DNA of 64,000 nucleotides, taken from positions 1 to 64,000 of the forward strand of contig JAJPJO010000247.1 in the NCBI GenBank assembly GCA_021324135.1, written 5' to 3'. The DNA is from Pseudomonadota bacterium (GTDB lineage: Bacteria > Cyanobacteriota > Vampirovibrionia > Obscuribacterales > Obscuribacteraceae). Each line of letters begins with the position of its first letter. The stretch's first letter is position 1. The translations under genes were made by a program, and so were the position numbers. Below are positions 17,994 to 26,484 of this stretch, in pieces. Below the pieces are notes generated by a model that ran no database searches, was not told where the DNA came from, and was given only the letters and a program-made list of their open reading frames with translations.

Positions 17994-18008
17994 CTGTAAC
18001 CTACTTCC
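17994..18008 (+). promoter_or_regulatory. CTGTAACCTACTTCC element, copy 2
   Basis: One mismatch from the copy at 17127-17141. It lies 138 nt upstream of the TPR gene start at 18147 and just after a TGTGAAACTTT string at 17958. Confidence 0.3.
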
Positions 18009-18146
18009 TTATCATTTCTCGACTTGTTAAGCTGCCTTTGTTCTGTAGCGTGAAGCGGGTGAAAACACTCGCTCTAAATGCTGCCGGGCATGACGTTTCC
18101 CACCAGAGTCCTTTGTGTGTGTGGTCATTCAGCTGGAGGAAATTCG

Positions 18147-18467
18147 ATGAATCAAGCTGGTTTATTACGATGTTATTCTGAATATTTCGAGGAGCGAGGC
18201 GACTACCTGAGAGCCGAGCGGCTGTTGAAAAAGGTCGTCGATGCTCAGCAAGAAGCTGGGTGCAAAACGGAAGAGTTTGCCACCGACTTGTACAATCTGG
18301 GTTTGCTGAACCTGGCGCTCGACAAATACGATATCGCTCATGATTTCTTGCTCGATTCGCTGGCCATCAGGATGACCTTGCGTCATCAGCGCCATCCGGA
18401 AATTCTGGAGGTGCTGGATGCCCTGTCCATGGCAGCCGCCGAAGGCGACTGGTACCTGACCGCTTAG
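18147..18467 (+). CDS. small TPR protein
   Basis: 106 residues from the ATG at 18147, chosen because GGAGGAA lies 6 nt upstream; a longer frame from 18078 lacks a ribosome site. It consists of about two TPR hairpins of the kinesin-light-chain kind: LLRCYSEYFEERGDYLRAE, LYNLGLLNLALDKYDIAHD and IRMTLRHQRHPEILEVLDAL. No signal peptide. Convergent with LigD, about 30 nt between stops. Likely a small adaptor. Confidence 0.8.
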   Translation: MNQAGLLRCYSEYFEERGDYLRAERLLKKVVDAQQEAGCKTEEFATDLYNLGLLNLALDKYDIAHDFLLDSLAIRMTLRHQRHPEILEVLDALSMAAAEGDWYLTA

Positions 18468-18497
18468 TGCGGATTTTAAGTTGTCCATTCTAAGGAT

Positions 18498-21425
18498 CTA
18501 TGGACGCAGCAAGGTTTTCATATCGTTTAACTGCGACAAAATGTCGTGCCAGAGGTCTCCTGTCTTCATCAATCGATCAGGCACGCTCAGGATAGTGAAA
18601 TCGGTAGGGTAAATTGCTCCTTTGCCTTTGTCGAGGACGCCGGCAATCTCGTCCCAGCCAATCGGCATCGAAACCGTGGCCTCGGGTGCCACTCTTGCCG
18701 AATAAGGCGCAGGAAGAGTCTTGTAGCGAGCATTCATATTGTGATCGAAAAAGACTTTGCCGGTTCTCCCGCGCACAGCCCAGGTCATGGTCACGTCCTC
18801 CGGTCTTTGTTTCATGACGTGCTCCCCGAGCTTCTTCGCGATATCGCGAACGGTATCATATTCGATGTTACGCACTATTGGAATGTATATGTGCAATCCG
18901 GTGCGACCGGACGTCTTCAAGTAAGATTTGATGCGAAGCTGTTGCAGAAGCTCTCTGACAAGCAATGCCACCTCGCAGGTTTTCTCAAATCCTTTTTTGT
19001 GCAGCGCTGGTTCGGCACCGGCTGCCTCCTTGCCGCTGTATAAATACGGATCAAGATCGATGACGATGTAATCAGGATAGTTCAACACCGAGCTCAGAAC
19101 CTGCTCCAGTGTTCCGGTGAATTTATCGCTGAGATCCTTTGTCTTCGCGTCCTTGACGATGCGCGTATGGGTTACGTGAATCTCCAGATCGGCAATTTGA
19201 GCCAGCCAGAGGAGAGCGGCCAGGCTGTTGCATATCAGGTACATCTCATCGCCCTGGTTGTGCTCGGAGAAATATGCCACCGTGTCCATGTAATTGGGCA
19301 AATTTTTCTCCCAATGTTTTTGAAAGAACTTCTGGCCCTCAATCCCGTTTGGGAAACGGATCAGAGTCAAAGGTCGATTTTTGAGGTGGGGTAAGATGTA
19401 TGGTGAAACCTTGATCAGGTATCTTAGATAGTCGCGCTTGCTCAGCCCCGGGACCTTTCCATGCGGCGGCCAGAGAATCTTGTTCAGGTTGCTGAAGTTG
19501 ATCTGATGTCCGTCGACTTCTAAGGTCAAAGAGTTCTTATCGTTATCGATCTGCATCAGCAGATTTGTCAGCGCACCGGATGCAGTACCATCAAGATCAA
19601 CATGCGCCGGCGATTCCTTCGCTTCACTTTCTTTTACCCTGGCGCCGCCATCCGTTTCACCCCTGCTTTCATCGCCCGCCACTTCCTGCACGCCTTCCAG
19701 ATTTTCGGCATGCACTTTTGGCAGCCTGCCAACCGACTGCGGCTCGATGTCCTCGCGCAGGTGCATGAAAACCGGAGCGCGCAGGATGCCATCTCGAGTC
19801 CATTCACCAAATTTTATTTCCGCCACCAGTTCCGGTGCCAGCCATATGGCTTTGGAAGCCTCAGGAATTTTGTATTTGAACGGGCTGGTCTTTCGCCTCA
19901 GAGGCTGCATGGTCTTGTAGAGTTGATCTAGTGCTTTCTGGTCGAATCCGGTGCCGACCTTGCCGGCATACTTGAGTTCGCCGGACTGATCGTGAAAGCC
20001 GAGAATGAGGGAGCCGAAGGTATCGGATCTGGTGCCGGTACCTCCTGTATATCCGCAGAGCAGGAACTCTGATGTTTGATTGACCTTTATCTTCAACCAG
20101 GCGCTGCTTCTCTGACCAGGCACATATGAGCTGTCCAAACGCTTCGCGACGATGCCTTCAAGCCCGTACTGAATGCAGGCCTGAAAGGCTTTGACACCGT
20201 CATCGCCAAGGTCGCGAACGATCTTGATCAAGCCGTCTTCTTGAAAAACTTGCCTCAGGATCCGGCGCCGCTCGCTCAAAGGCAGATCGATCAGCTCCTT
20301 TCCATCAGCGTAGAGCACATCGAAGGCATAATAGACTATCGGAATTTCTCGGTCGGCTCGCTCGACGGCTGCCCTGGATGAAAGCCCCGATCTTTGCTGG
20401 AGCAGTTGAAAGGACGGTCGTCCCTGCTCATCGAGAGCGACGATTTCCCCATCGATAATCATATCGACCGGCTGCGCCGCAAGGACCTTTTCGAGATTGC
20501 GATAGCGCCCGCCTAAATCGAGACCGCGGCGAGAATAAAGCTCGACTCTGCCACCTTGTATGTTGGCGATTGCCCTGATACCGTCTAATTTCGGCTCGAA
20601 TATCCAATCTTTCCCGGTAAAGGGTGCATCAACCAGTTTTGCCAGCATGGGCTGAATATAATCGGGCTGTTTCTTTTTTCTTCCCCTGGTGATGCCACTG
20701 GGTCCGTCTCCACTACCGACTGCCTTTCGCGGCTTGCCTTCCTCGTTTCCACCAGATCGCTTTTTCTCTCGAGCCATAGGTTTCTTGTCGAGCTTCCTGT
20801 CTCTGCCTGCCAAATCTACTATTTTTCCATTTTCCCTTTGAAGATCAAGAAGTGATGTATCGGACTGAACGGAACGATCGTTCTCGAGAATACGGCTTTC
20901 AGGATCTGCGAATTCATCGTTCTTCTTGAACAATAACCACTGCTCTTTATCGCCGCTCCGGCTGCTCAACCTGACGAGAGTAAACAATCCATTCAAGCGC
21001 TCGCCATGCAAACGAATTGTGAGCTTGCCTGCTTCAATGGCCTGATTGACGGCACGAATCTGTTCCTGTTTACTTTTGCCTTCTGCATTCTCGGGCTCAT
21101 ATGTTCCTCTATCCCAGACGATCACTTCCCCGGCGCCATACTGTCCTGCCGGGATGATACCCTCGAATTTCCTGTATTCAAACGGATGATCTTCCACATG
21201 AATAGCCAGATGCTTATCAGCCGGATTCATGGAAGGACCTTTTGGCACCGCCCACGATACCAACACACCGTCAGTCTCCAGTCGAAAGTCAAAGTGCAGG
21301 CGGCGAGCGGAATGCTTTTGCACGACGAATTCTAATGGTCGCCTGATTTTCGCGGATCGCCTCGGTTTACCTTTTGGCTCAGGGGTCTTTTTCAGATCGC
21401 GCTTTCGCCAATATTCTTGCAGCAT
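18498..21425 (-). CDS. ligD: multifunctional ATP-dependent DNA ligase LigD (phosphoesterase-ligase-polymerase)
   Basis: 975 residues with all three LigD activities. The 3'-phosphoesterase domain is at about 25-190 (VVQKHSARRLHFDFRLE, HVEDHPFEYRKFEG, GAGEVIVWDRG). A basic linker leads to the ligase domain at about 250-570, with nucleophile Lys279 in EPKLDGIR, then IDGEIVALDE and EGIVAKRLDS. The AEP-type polymerase domain occupies about 640-965 (LIRFPNGIEGQKFFQKH, the catalytic DLD in YIVIDLDP, SGRTGLHIYIP). The order PE-LIG-POL is the one known from Pseudomonas. It repairs double-strand breaks by end joining with Ku, encoded 43 nt upstream on the same strand, so Ku and LigD likely share a transcript. 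Confidence 0.97.
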   Translation of the reverse strand: MLQEYWRKRDLKKTPEPKGKPRRSAKIRRPLEFVVQKHSARRLHFDFRLETDGVLVSWAVPKGPSMNPADKHLAIHVEDHPFEYRKFEGIIPAGQYGAGEVIVWDRGTYEPENAEGKSKQEQIRAVNQAIEAGKLTIRLHGERLNGLFTLVRLSSRSGDKEQWLLFKKNDEFADPESRILENDRSVQSDTSLLDLQRENGKIVDLAGRDRKLDKKPMAREKKRSGGNEEGKPRKAVGSGDGPSGITRGRKKKQPDYIQPMLAKLVDAPFTGKDWIFEPKLDGIRAIANIQGGRVELYSRRGLDLGGRYRNLEKVLAAQPVDMIIDGEIVALDEQGRPSFQLLQQRSGLSSRAAVERADREIPIVYYAFDVLYADGKELIDLPLSERRRILRQVFQEDGLIKIVRDLGDDGVKAFQACIQYGLEGIVAKRLDSSYVPGQRSSAWLKIKVNQTSEFLLCGYTGGTGTRSDTFGSLILGFHDQSGELKYAGKVGTGFDQKALDQLYKTMQPLRRKTSPFKYKIPEASKAIWLAPELVAEIKFGEWTRDGILRAPVFMHLREDIEPQSVGRLPKVHAENLEGVQEVAGDESRGETDGGARVKESEAKESPAHVDLDGTASGALTNLLMQIDNDKNSLTLEVDGHQINFSNLNKILWPPHGKVPGLSKRDYLRYLIKVSPYILPHLKNRPLTLIRFPNGIEGQKFFQKHWEKNLPNYMDTVAYFSEHNQGDEMYLICNSLAALLWLAQIADLEIHVTHTRIVKDAKTKDLSDKFTGTLEQVLSSVLNYPDYIVIDLDPYLYSGKEAAGAEPALHKKGFEKTCEVALLVRELLQQLRIKSYLKTSGRTGLHIYIPIVRNIEYDTVRDIAKKLGEHVMKQRPEDVTMTWAVRGRTGKVFFDHNMNARYKTLPAPYSARVAPEATVSMPIGWDEIAGVLDKGKGAIYPTDFTILSVPDRLMKTGDLWHDILSQLNDMKTLLRP

Positions 21426-21468
21426 ATCATTCCTTCCATCTCACCGGCATCTCAGGGCAAGAAACGAC

Positions 21469-22395
21469 CTAGCTGGCTCGTTTCTTCTTCTGGGCATGCT
21501 CGCCCTTACCTTTCCTGGCAGTGCTTTTCGATTTCGCGGTTCGCCCGCCGGCTTGCCGGGAAGCTCGCGAACGGGATGACGTCTTGCCACCACCACCAGT
21601 GCGTTTTTCCCGAGCGGATTTGGAACCGGACGACAGGTTTGCCAGACTGGCTTCGAGCGCTCCGGCAAGATCGACGACTTTGCCTGCCCTTCCAGCCTCC
21701 GGCTGAACGGCGATCTCCTTGTCCTCCAGCTTGCTCTCAATCACCTTTTCTAGCGCTTCGCGATACTCGTCATGGTATTCCTCCGGGTGGAATTGATCGA
21801 CCATAAGCTCGATCAACTTCTCCGCCATATCGAACTCCTTCCTGGATGGCTTTCCGGCAGCAACGCTCAGCGATTCGTCCACACGAATCTCATTGGGATA
21901 GTACAAGGTCTCCACCATCAAGATACCGCCATGCGGCCTGACGCAGCACAGTCTCTCTTTGCTGCGCAGAGCGATTTTGCCCAGACCGACCATGCCCTTC
22001 TTCTTCAAGGATTCGAGCAGCAGCGCATATGAAGTCTGGGCGCCTTTGTCAGGCTCGAGATAATAAGATTCGTTGTAGTACATCGGATCGATCTCATCGC
22101 TTTTGACAAAGGCCGTTACATGCACGGTCTTTTTGCTGGGCAAAGGCAGCTTTTCGAGATCTTCCTCGGAGAGAACGACATATTGGCCTTTGGCGAATTG
22201 AAAGCCCCGCACCAGATCATCCCAGGGCACTTCCTCTTCGCAATGCGGGCACCATCGCCGCTCCTCAATTTTGCTCCGGCATTTCTCATGCAGCAGATTG
22301 AAACTGATGCGTGTCTCGCTTGTCGCTTTGTTTAGCTTGACCGGAATGGTAACTAAACCGAAACTGATGACTCCTGACCAAATTGCGCGTGCCAT
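21469..22395 (-). CDS. ku: Ku DNA end-binding protein with basic tail
   Basis: 308 residues. The N-terminus is typical bacterial Ku (MARAIWSGVISFGLVTIPVK), followed by NLLHEKC, a CPHC pair, YVVLSEEDLE and YYLEPDK in the beta-barrel core. The core ends near residue 245. The last ~60 residues are rich in K, R, S and G (SSRSRASRQAGGRTAKSKS). Such lysine-rich tails are known in mycobacterial Ku, where they aid DNA binding and LigD stimulation. It threads onto broken DNA ends and recruits LigD. It precedes ligD by 43 nt. Confidence 0.97.
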   Translation of the reverse strand: MARAIWSGVISFGLVTIPVKLNKATSETRISFNLLHEKCRSKIEERRWCPHCEEEVPWDDLVRGFQFAKGQYVVLSEEDLEKLPLPSKKTVHVTAFVKSDEIDPMYYNESYYLEPDKGAQTSYALLLESLKKKGMVGLGKIALRSKERLCCVRPHGGILMVETLYYPNEIRVDESLSVAAGKPSRKEFDMAEKLIELMVDQFHPEEYHDEYREALEKVIESKLEDKEIAVQPEAGRAGKVVDLAGALEASLANLSSGSKSAREKRTGGGGKTSSRSRASRQAGGRTAKSKSTARKGKGEHAQKKKRAS

Positions 22396-22560
22396 AGCTG
22401 TACACCTCCACTAACCTGGTAGCGCTTTTTTCGCGGCACATGCGCCTTCAGCTTCAGGGAGAGTATGAGAGGAAAAAAAATTACAGATAATAACAGTTCG
22501 GAACTGCCGTCGAGCAGATCCGAACTGTTCAATCATCATCGTTATGCTGAACTGATTGGC

Positions 22561-22896
22561 TTATCGTACTCTGTTTTTCTCTTGTTCGAGCGACGCCTTC
22601 CGGCTGTCGGCATCTTGCTGAATTTCCTTCTTCTTCGCGTCAGCATTGGTATCTATGTTCTTCTTGCTTACCTTCGCCTCCTCGTTGACCGTGTCCTTGG
22701 ACAGATCGACGGACTTTTGAATCGAGTCCTTGTTCGCATTAGCCGAATCATCGACCTGCGACTTCTGAGCATCAGCTTGTTTTTGAATCTGCTTTTCCTG
22801 ATCGGAAAGCTGACGCTCGGCAGCGCTCTGACACGCGGTCAGCATAGTGGTGGCGCCGATTATCGTGCCAAGAATTGCCATCTTATGAATGTTCAT
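22561..22896 (-). CDS. small coiled-coil lipoprotein
   Basis: 111 residues, strong ribosome site (GGAGGTTAGTT). The signal peptide ends in lipobox MLTAC. The remaining ~88 residues are charged and entirely helical with an 11-residue rhythm (IQKQADAQKSQVDDSANANK, VSKKNIDTNADAKKKEIQQ), rich in K, D, Q and A, giving an extended coiled coil. It recalls small Lpp-like or LEA-like envelope proteins. A GATGAAACTTTG string lies about 50 nt upstream. Likely an envelope stress protein; inferred. Confidence 0.82.
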   Translation of the reverse strand: MNIHKMAILGTIIGATTMLTACQSAAERQLSDQEKQIQKQADAQKSQVDDSANANKDSIQKSVDLSKDTVNEEAKVSKKNIDTNADAKKKEIQQDADSRKASLEQEKNRVR

Positions 22897-23010
22897 AACT
22901 AACCTCCGGTTTTAAAAGACGGTGGATAGCGATGAGAAATTGGCGACAAAGTTTCATCTTTGCAGCAAAATTTTACCAAGCTTCCGTTGGCAACTTGAGA
23001 TGAACCCGGG

Positions 23011-23664
23011 CTAGCGAGCCTTTTTCTTGCCGGATTTGCCGCCCGATTTCTTAGCGGTTGATTTGGCGCTTTTCTTCTGGGCCGCTTTCCCGGCTGCAGC
23101 CGGTTTCGATCTGCCGCCTGCCCCTTTCTTGCTGGTCTTTTTCGGCTTAGTTGTCTTGGCGGCGGCTTTCTTTGCTTTGCTCACCTTTTTAGAGGTCTTG
23201 CCGGCCTTGGCCTTAGCGGACTTCTTGCTCGAACCTGCTTTGCCGGAGGCCTCAATCACTTTTTTCGCTTTCTCGGCATCGGCTTCGCTGTCGAACCCGA
23301 AGAAGCCGGAATATTTGTCGCCAATCACCTGGACCATGACAAACGTGATATTGACGCCGGCATCGCCTAACTCCGATGCAATGCGATGGCCCAGCCCTGC
23401 TTGATCGCGCCCCTCGACATGCAAGCAAGCAATATTGCCTGATGGCTTCAAGTCGGCTTCTTTTGCCGCGACACTAGCTTTGGTGCCAGTCACCGGGTAA
23501 ACCTCAATCGCCGAGCGAGTGTGGTCGCCCGGGTATGCATAGCCCATGAGAACCTTCACATTCGCACCAGCTTTGGCCAGCGGCGCCAAAGTTTCAGCCA
23601 GCAAACCCGGCTTGTTGCTGACTTCACGACGCCAGAGAACTGCCTTCTTCACAGTAACGCCCAT
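23011..23664 (-). CDS. tandem ACT-domain protein with histone-H1-like lysine-rich tail
   Basis: 217 residues, ATG with GAGGTATAAGT upstream. Residues 1-130 hold two ACT-type small-molecule-binding domains: RREVSNKPGLLAETLAPLAKAG with MGYAYPGD, then EGRDQAGLGHRIASELGDAG with VMVQVIGDKYSGFFGFD. From about 140 to the end the chain is K, A, S, T and P repeats (KAKAGKTSKKVSKAKKAAAK), like eukaryotic H1 or bacterial AlgP/HupN tails. This would bind nucleic acid without sequence preference. The combination suggests metabolite-sensing chromatin binding; inferred. Neighbouring Ku and hemerythrin proteins carry similar tails. Confidence 0.85.
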   Translation of the reverse strand: MGVTVKKAVLWRREVSNKPGLLAETLAPLAKAGANVKVLMGYAYPGDHTRSAIEVYPVTGTKASVAAKEADLKPSGNIACLHVEGRDQAGLGHRIASELGDAGVNITFVMVQVIGDKYSGFFGFDSEADAEKAKKVIEASGKAGSSKKSAKAKAGKTSKKVSKAKKAAAKTTKPKKTSKKGAGGRSKPAAAGKAAQKKSAKSTAKKSGGKSGKKKAR

Positions 23665-23709
23665 ACTTATACCTCTTCAAGGGAGTCCATCATTTTATCC
23701 TGAAATGGC

Positions 23710-24567
23710 TCATGCAGATCTGGGATTGTCGCTTATTACTGCACTCCCTCCGGCTTCGCCCTGGCTGTACACCTCCAGCCCGGCCGCGGTGCTTTTGTCA
23801 TTGTCAAAGAGGTCCTTGTCGAATTGCCGCCGAGCTCCCGCCCTTTTGTCCACATTCGTTTTCCTTGAGGGCATCGCCTGCGCTCGTGCCTTTTTCGTTT
23901 TTGATTTCTTGCTCAGCGAGGTCTTGGCCTGCTTCTTATTCCTGGCGGCGTTTTTGCCTTTCTTTGCTGATTCTTTCCTCAGCGATTTGCCGGCCGAGCC
24001 AGCACCACGAGTGGTGCCCTGCCTTAAATCAGCTCGTTTGTCATCATGTGCCAAACGATCCTTCAATTCGATCTTCAATTGCACCATTTCCCTGGCAATT
24101 CTTTTTAAATCAATTTTTGATTGAGCCTTTAACTCAGGAAGAAGCTCCTGCTCCTCCATTTTTATATGGTTGATAACCATTTCTCTCAGGACTTTCACTT
24201 TGGCAAGAAGCTGCCTCTGGTCGTGGCGCGATTCAGTTTTAGACTTGCCATGTTTTCCCATCAAGCGCTGGATGTCTGCAATCATATATTCGATCAGCTT
24301 GTGCTCTTCGGCAGCTTCAGAAATCAGCTCAGGCTCGAGGTTCGACAACGGGGGATAAACGATTTCCTCCTCAAGCCGGCTGTGCATCAGCAACAAATGC
24401 AAGGTATCGCTTAAAAGCGTGCCGCTCAATCCTGATTCTTCCAAGGTTTCAAAATTCTGCTTTATGTTGCCGTGCTCTTCGATCAGCATTTGCACCGCAT
24501 CAACATCGCCCGGCTCCAAAAGATGCAAGCCGAATTCTTCTTGCTTAGCCTGAAGTGCCTCGTCCAT
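23710..24567 (-). CDS. hemerythrin HHE-domain protein with basic tail
   Basis: 285 residues. Residues about 20-180 are a hemerythrin-like four-helix bundle with histidine/carboxylate ligands: IEEHGNI, LLLMHSRLEEEIVYPPL, AAEEHKLIEYMI and VINHIKMEEQELLPEL. These should hold a diiron centre for oxygen or peroxide/NO chemistry. Residues 185-285 are rich in K, R, A and S (KSLRKESAKKGKNAARNKKQ), resembling the tails of the preceding ACT protein and Ku. The ATG at 24567 has GAGG 8 nt upstream. Likely acts near DNA in oxidative stress; inferred. Confidence 0.88.
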   Translation of the reverse strand: MDEALQAKQEEFGLHLLEPGDVDAVQMLIEEHGNIKQNFETLEESGLSGTLLSDTLHLLLMHSRLEEEIVYPPLSNLEPELISEAAEEHKLIEYMIADIQRLMGKHGKSKTESRHDQRQLLAKVKVLREMVINHIKMEEQELLPELKAQSKIDLKRIAREMVQLKIELKDRLAHDDKRADLRQGTTRGAGSAGKSLRKESAKKGKNAARNKKQAKTSLSKKSKTKKARAQAMPSRKTNVDKRAGARRQFDKDLFDNDKSTAAGLEVYSQGEAGGSAVISDNPRSA

Positions 24568-24820
24568 CTCCGTGTCCTCGTCGTTTGTCTCTGATTCAGC
24601 AGGGCTTCAGACAGAGGCGCGCCCATTTGGTTCCATGCCCTGCAAACATTTGTGAAACATTCATTGAATTATCTGTTACATGTGCTTTGAAAATAAAAAA
24701 TGCCACCACATCAGGTGCAGCGGCAGCAGCGAAAAACTTTCACGAAAGCAAGTCTTTATCCAGTCTGTAAGTTGTCGCCAATGTCATCGTGGAGGAGCTA
24801 ATATGTAGAGAGGAGAGAGC

Positions 24821-25009
24821 TTGATTATGATAAAAACGCGAAAAAAGAAGGTTCGCTTCAATGAAGTCGGGTTAGAGCACGAAGTAGAGGCGACTGTATC
24901 AAACGACAGGCGAAAGACCGAGCATCAGTCAGAAAGACCCCTTGCTGAGTCAAAAGAAAAACGAACTTTCGATGTACGCAAAGTCTACGAAAGTGAAGAT
25001 GAAAAGTAA
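24821..25009 (+). CDS. small charged hypothetical protein
   Basis: 62 residues from a TTG, or 60 from the ATG at 24827; AGGAG lies at 24811-24815, fitting either. The protein is basic at the N-terminus (KTRKKKVRFNEVG), acidic at the end (YESEDEK), and probably disordered. It starts a run of small genes on the plus strand. A TTTGTGAAACATTC string sits about 160 nt upstream. The ribosome site and tight spacing (14 nt) to the next gene support it. Confidence 0.6.
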   Translation: MIMIKTRKKKVRFNEVGLEHEVEATVSNDRRKTEHQSERPLAESKEKRTFDVRKVYESEDEK

Positions 25010-25023
25010 GTTCGGGAGATAGA

Positions 25024-25413
25024 ATGATGCAATCAGATTCTGCATTTCATAAGTTTCAAGAGACCCATGGTCTTGAAGAGCTGAAGAAGATATACGAGCG
25101 CGAAATGGAAACGCAACTCGGCGAACTTGGTATCCGCATGCAAGAGTGGGCGCGACGCTCGGATTCCATGGATACAAACGGTGCTCAGGATCTTAAAGCC
25201 CTGAGGCAATGGCAAATCAATGCCATGAAAAAATTACACGAACTGCGTCATGTAGATGAGGACGATTGGTCCGAGCAAAAGAATATCCTCGACGAAACCT
25301 GGGAAAGCTTGCAAGCTGCCTGGCGCGAATTCAAAGATGAATCGAATGAGTTCAAACGGCAGAAAAACGGCCGATCGACTACAGAAAGACGAACGTTCGG
25401 ATCTTTTCGATAA
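25024..25413 (+). CDS. small coiled-coil protein, family A (paralogue of 29600-29926)
   Basis: 129 residues; GGGAG 5-6 nt upstream of the first of two adjacent ATGs. Soluble and helical: IYEREMETQLGELGIRMQEW, then ETWESLQAAWREFKDESNEF. The order 'ME-x-x-LGxLGxxxxE ... W-x-x-x-x-AWxEfK' recurs in the protein at 29600-29926, so the two are paralogues. Similar small proteins are known as sll1863-type stress proteins in cyanobacteria; that link is tentative. It lies between two stress-type genes and probably shares their transcript. Confidence 0.78.
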   Translation: MMQSDSAFHKFQETHGLEELKKIYEREMETQLGELGIRMQEWARRSDSMDTNGAQDLKALRQWQINAMKKLHELRHVDEDDWSEQKNILDETWESLQAAWREFKDESNEFKRQKNGRSTTERRTFGSFR

Positions 25414-25517
25414 TAGCAACGACGACAAGCAGAGCACAGGATAAGAGGCGTTGTGCTATTCAGTTTGTACGTCTCGCGTGCACGCTGCGAGACGCCGATT
25501 ACAATGGAGAGCTAAGC

Positions 25518-25979
25518 ATGACGACGAAAGAAATCGGTGCAATCCAGGTTTTAAAAGATGTACATCGACGAGTGATCGAACTGCTTGAAAAATACAAGGA
25601 CGACATGCCGGCTCAAGACAAAGAGAGCCTGCTTGCTGACTTGTGGCACGAGATGAGCTTGCTTGACGCGCTCGAGGTGCAGGTCTTCTATCCAGCCATC
25701 AAAGATTATTTCCAGGACGCCGAAAGGTGCGCCGAGGATCACAACCATATCAAGGTTCTCTTTGCGCAAGTACAGCGCTTGATGGGCAATGAAGAAGAGT
25801 TCGATGAGCGAGTGCATGAGTTGTTTGAGGCCATAAAGAGCCATCTCTCCGAAGACTCTCAGGTTTTCAGGAAAGTGGAAAAAAGCGGCATCGACTTGTC
25901 CGTTTTAGGCCGCGATTTAATCAACAAAAAAGAAAGCATAACCGCACACACGCTTAGCGAGAAAAATCGGCTTCGCTGA
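25518..25979 (+). CDS. hemerythrin HHE-domain protein
   Basis: 153 residues; GGAG precedes the ATG. One hemerythrin-like bundle: LKDVHRRVIELLEKY, LLDALEVQVFYPAI, CAEDHNHIKVLF and EAIKSHLSEDSQVFRKVE. The histidines in helices 1, 3 and 4 and the acidic ligands are in place, but the helix 2 histidine of the other hemerythrin (MHSRLEEE) is Leu/Asp here (LLDALEVQ), so the metal site may be altered. No tail. Likely an oxygen, NO or redox-linked iron protein of the stress cluster. Confidence 0.88.
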   Translation: MTTKEIGAIQVLKDVHRRVIELLEKYKDDMPAQDKESLLADLWHEMSLLDALEVQVFYPAIKDYFQDAERCAEDHNHIKVLFAQVQRLMGNEEEFDERVHELFEAIKSHLSEDSQVFRKVEKSGIDLSVLGRDLINKKESITAHTLSEKNRLR

Positions 25980-26008
25980 GTTTGAACGATTAATTTTGAG
26001 GTAATCAG

Positions 26009-26413
26009 ATGGCTGTATTTCATACTACTGAAGAGCTCTATGATGTAATGGACGATCTGTGGACCTGGATTAAGAGCAATGAGATCATTGCCGCGAAATT
26101 GCTCCAGTCTCGCCTGGTCGTACGTTTTCATTACCGCAACCCGGACGGCATGATGACTGTCGATGGCTCTGACGGACAGGAGCTGAAATACACCTTCGGC
26201 GAATGCGACGCGCAACCGACGGTGCAGATGTACATGGACTCGGATCTGGCGCACCGCTTCTGGTTGGGAAAAGTCAATATCCCAGCCGCGCTTATATCAG
26301 GCGAACTGGTATCCAAAGGACCGGTTAATAAGGCGCTTGCACTCGTTCCTGCAGTCAGACCGGCACACAAGATCTATCCTGCTATCGCAGCCAGACGCGG
26401 CAAGGCCGCCTGA
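26009..26413 (+). CDS. SCP2 sterol-carrier-like protein
   Basis: 134 residues; GAGGTAA upstream of the ATG. The wording fits an SCP2-type lipid-binding domain: VVRFHYRNPDGMMTVDG, TVQMYMDSDLAHRFWLGKVN, AALISGELVSKGPVNKAL. In the family this fold binds lipids or fatty acyl chains in a hydrophobic tunnel. It follows the hemerythrin gene by 29 nt and is followed by a strong hairpin at 26437-26454, so it ends the small-gene transcript. The ligand is unknown. Confidence 0.82.
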   Translation: MAVFHTTEELYDVMDDLWTWIKSNEIIAAKLLQSRLVVRFHYRNPDGMMTVDGSDGQELKYTFGECDAQPTVQMYMDSDLAHRFWLGKVNIPAALISGELVSKGPVNKALALVPAVRPAHKIYPAIAARRGKAA

Positions 26414-26436
26414 GCATTCTTCTGGTGTTATGAATC

Positions 26437-26454
26437 GGCGCGGTAAGCCGCGCC
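26437..26454. terminator. bidirectional hairpin terminator
   Basis: GGCGCGG (26437-26443), loop TAAG, CCGCGCC (26448-26454) lies between convergent genes ending at 26413 and 26485. The T run on the plus side is short (GGTTT), so strength is uncertain. Confidence 0.55.
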
Positions 26455-26484
26455 CGGTTTAGCATTACCTGGAAATTAAAATGC

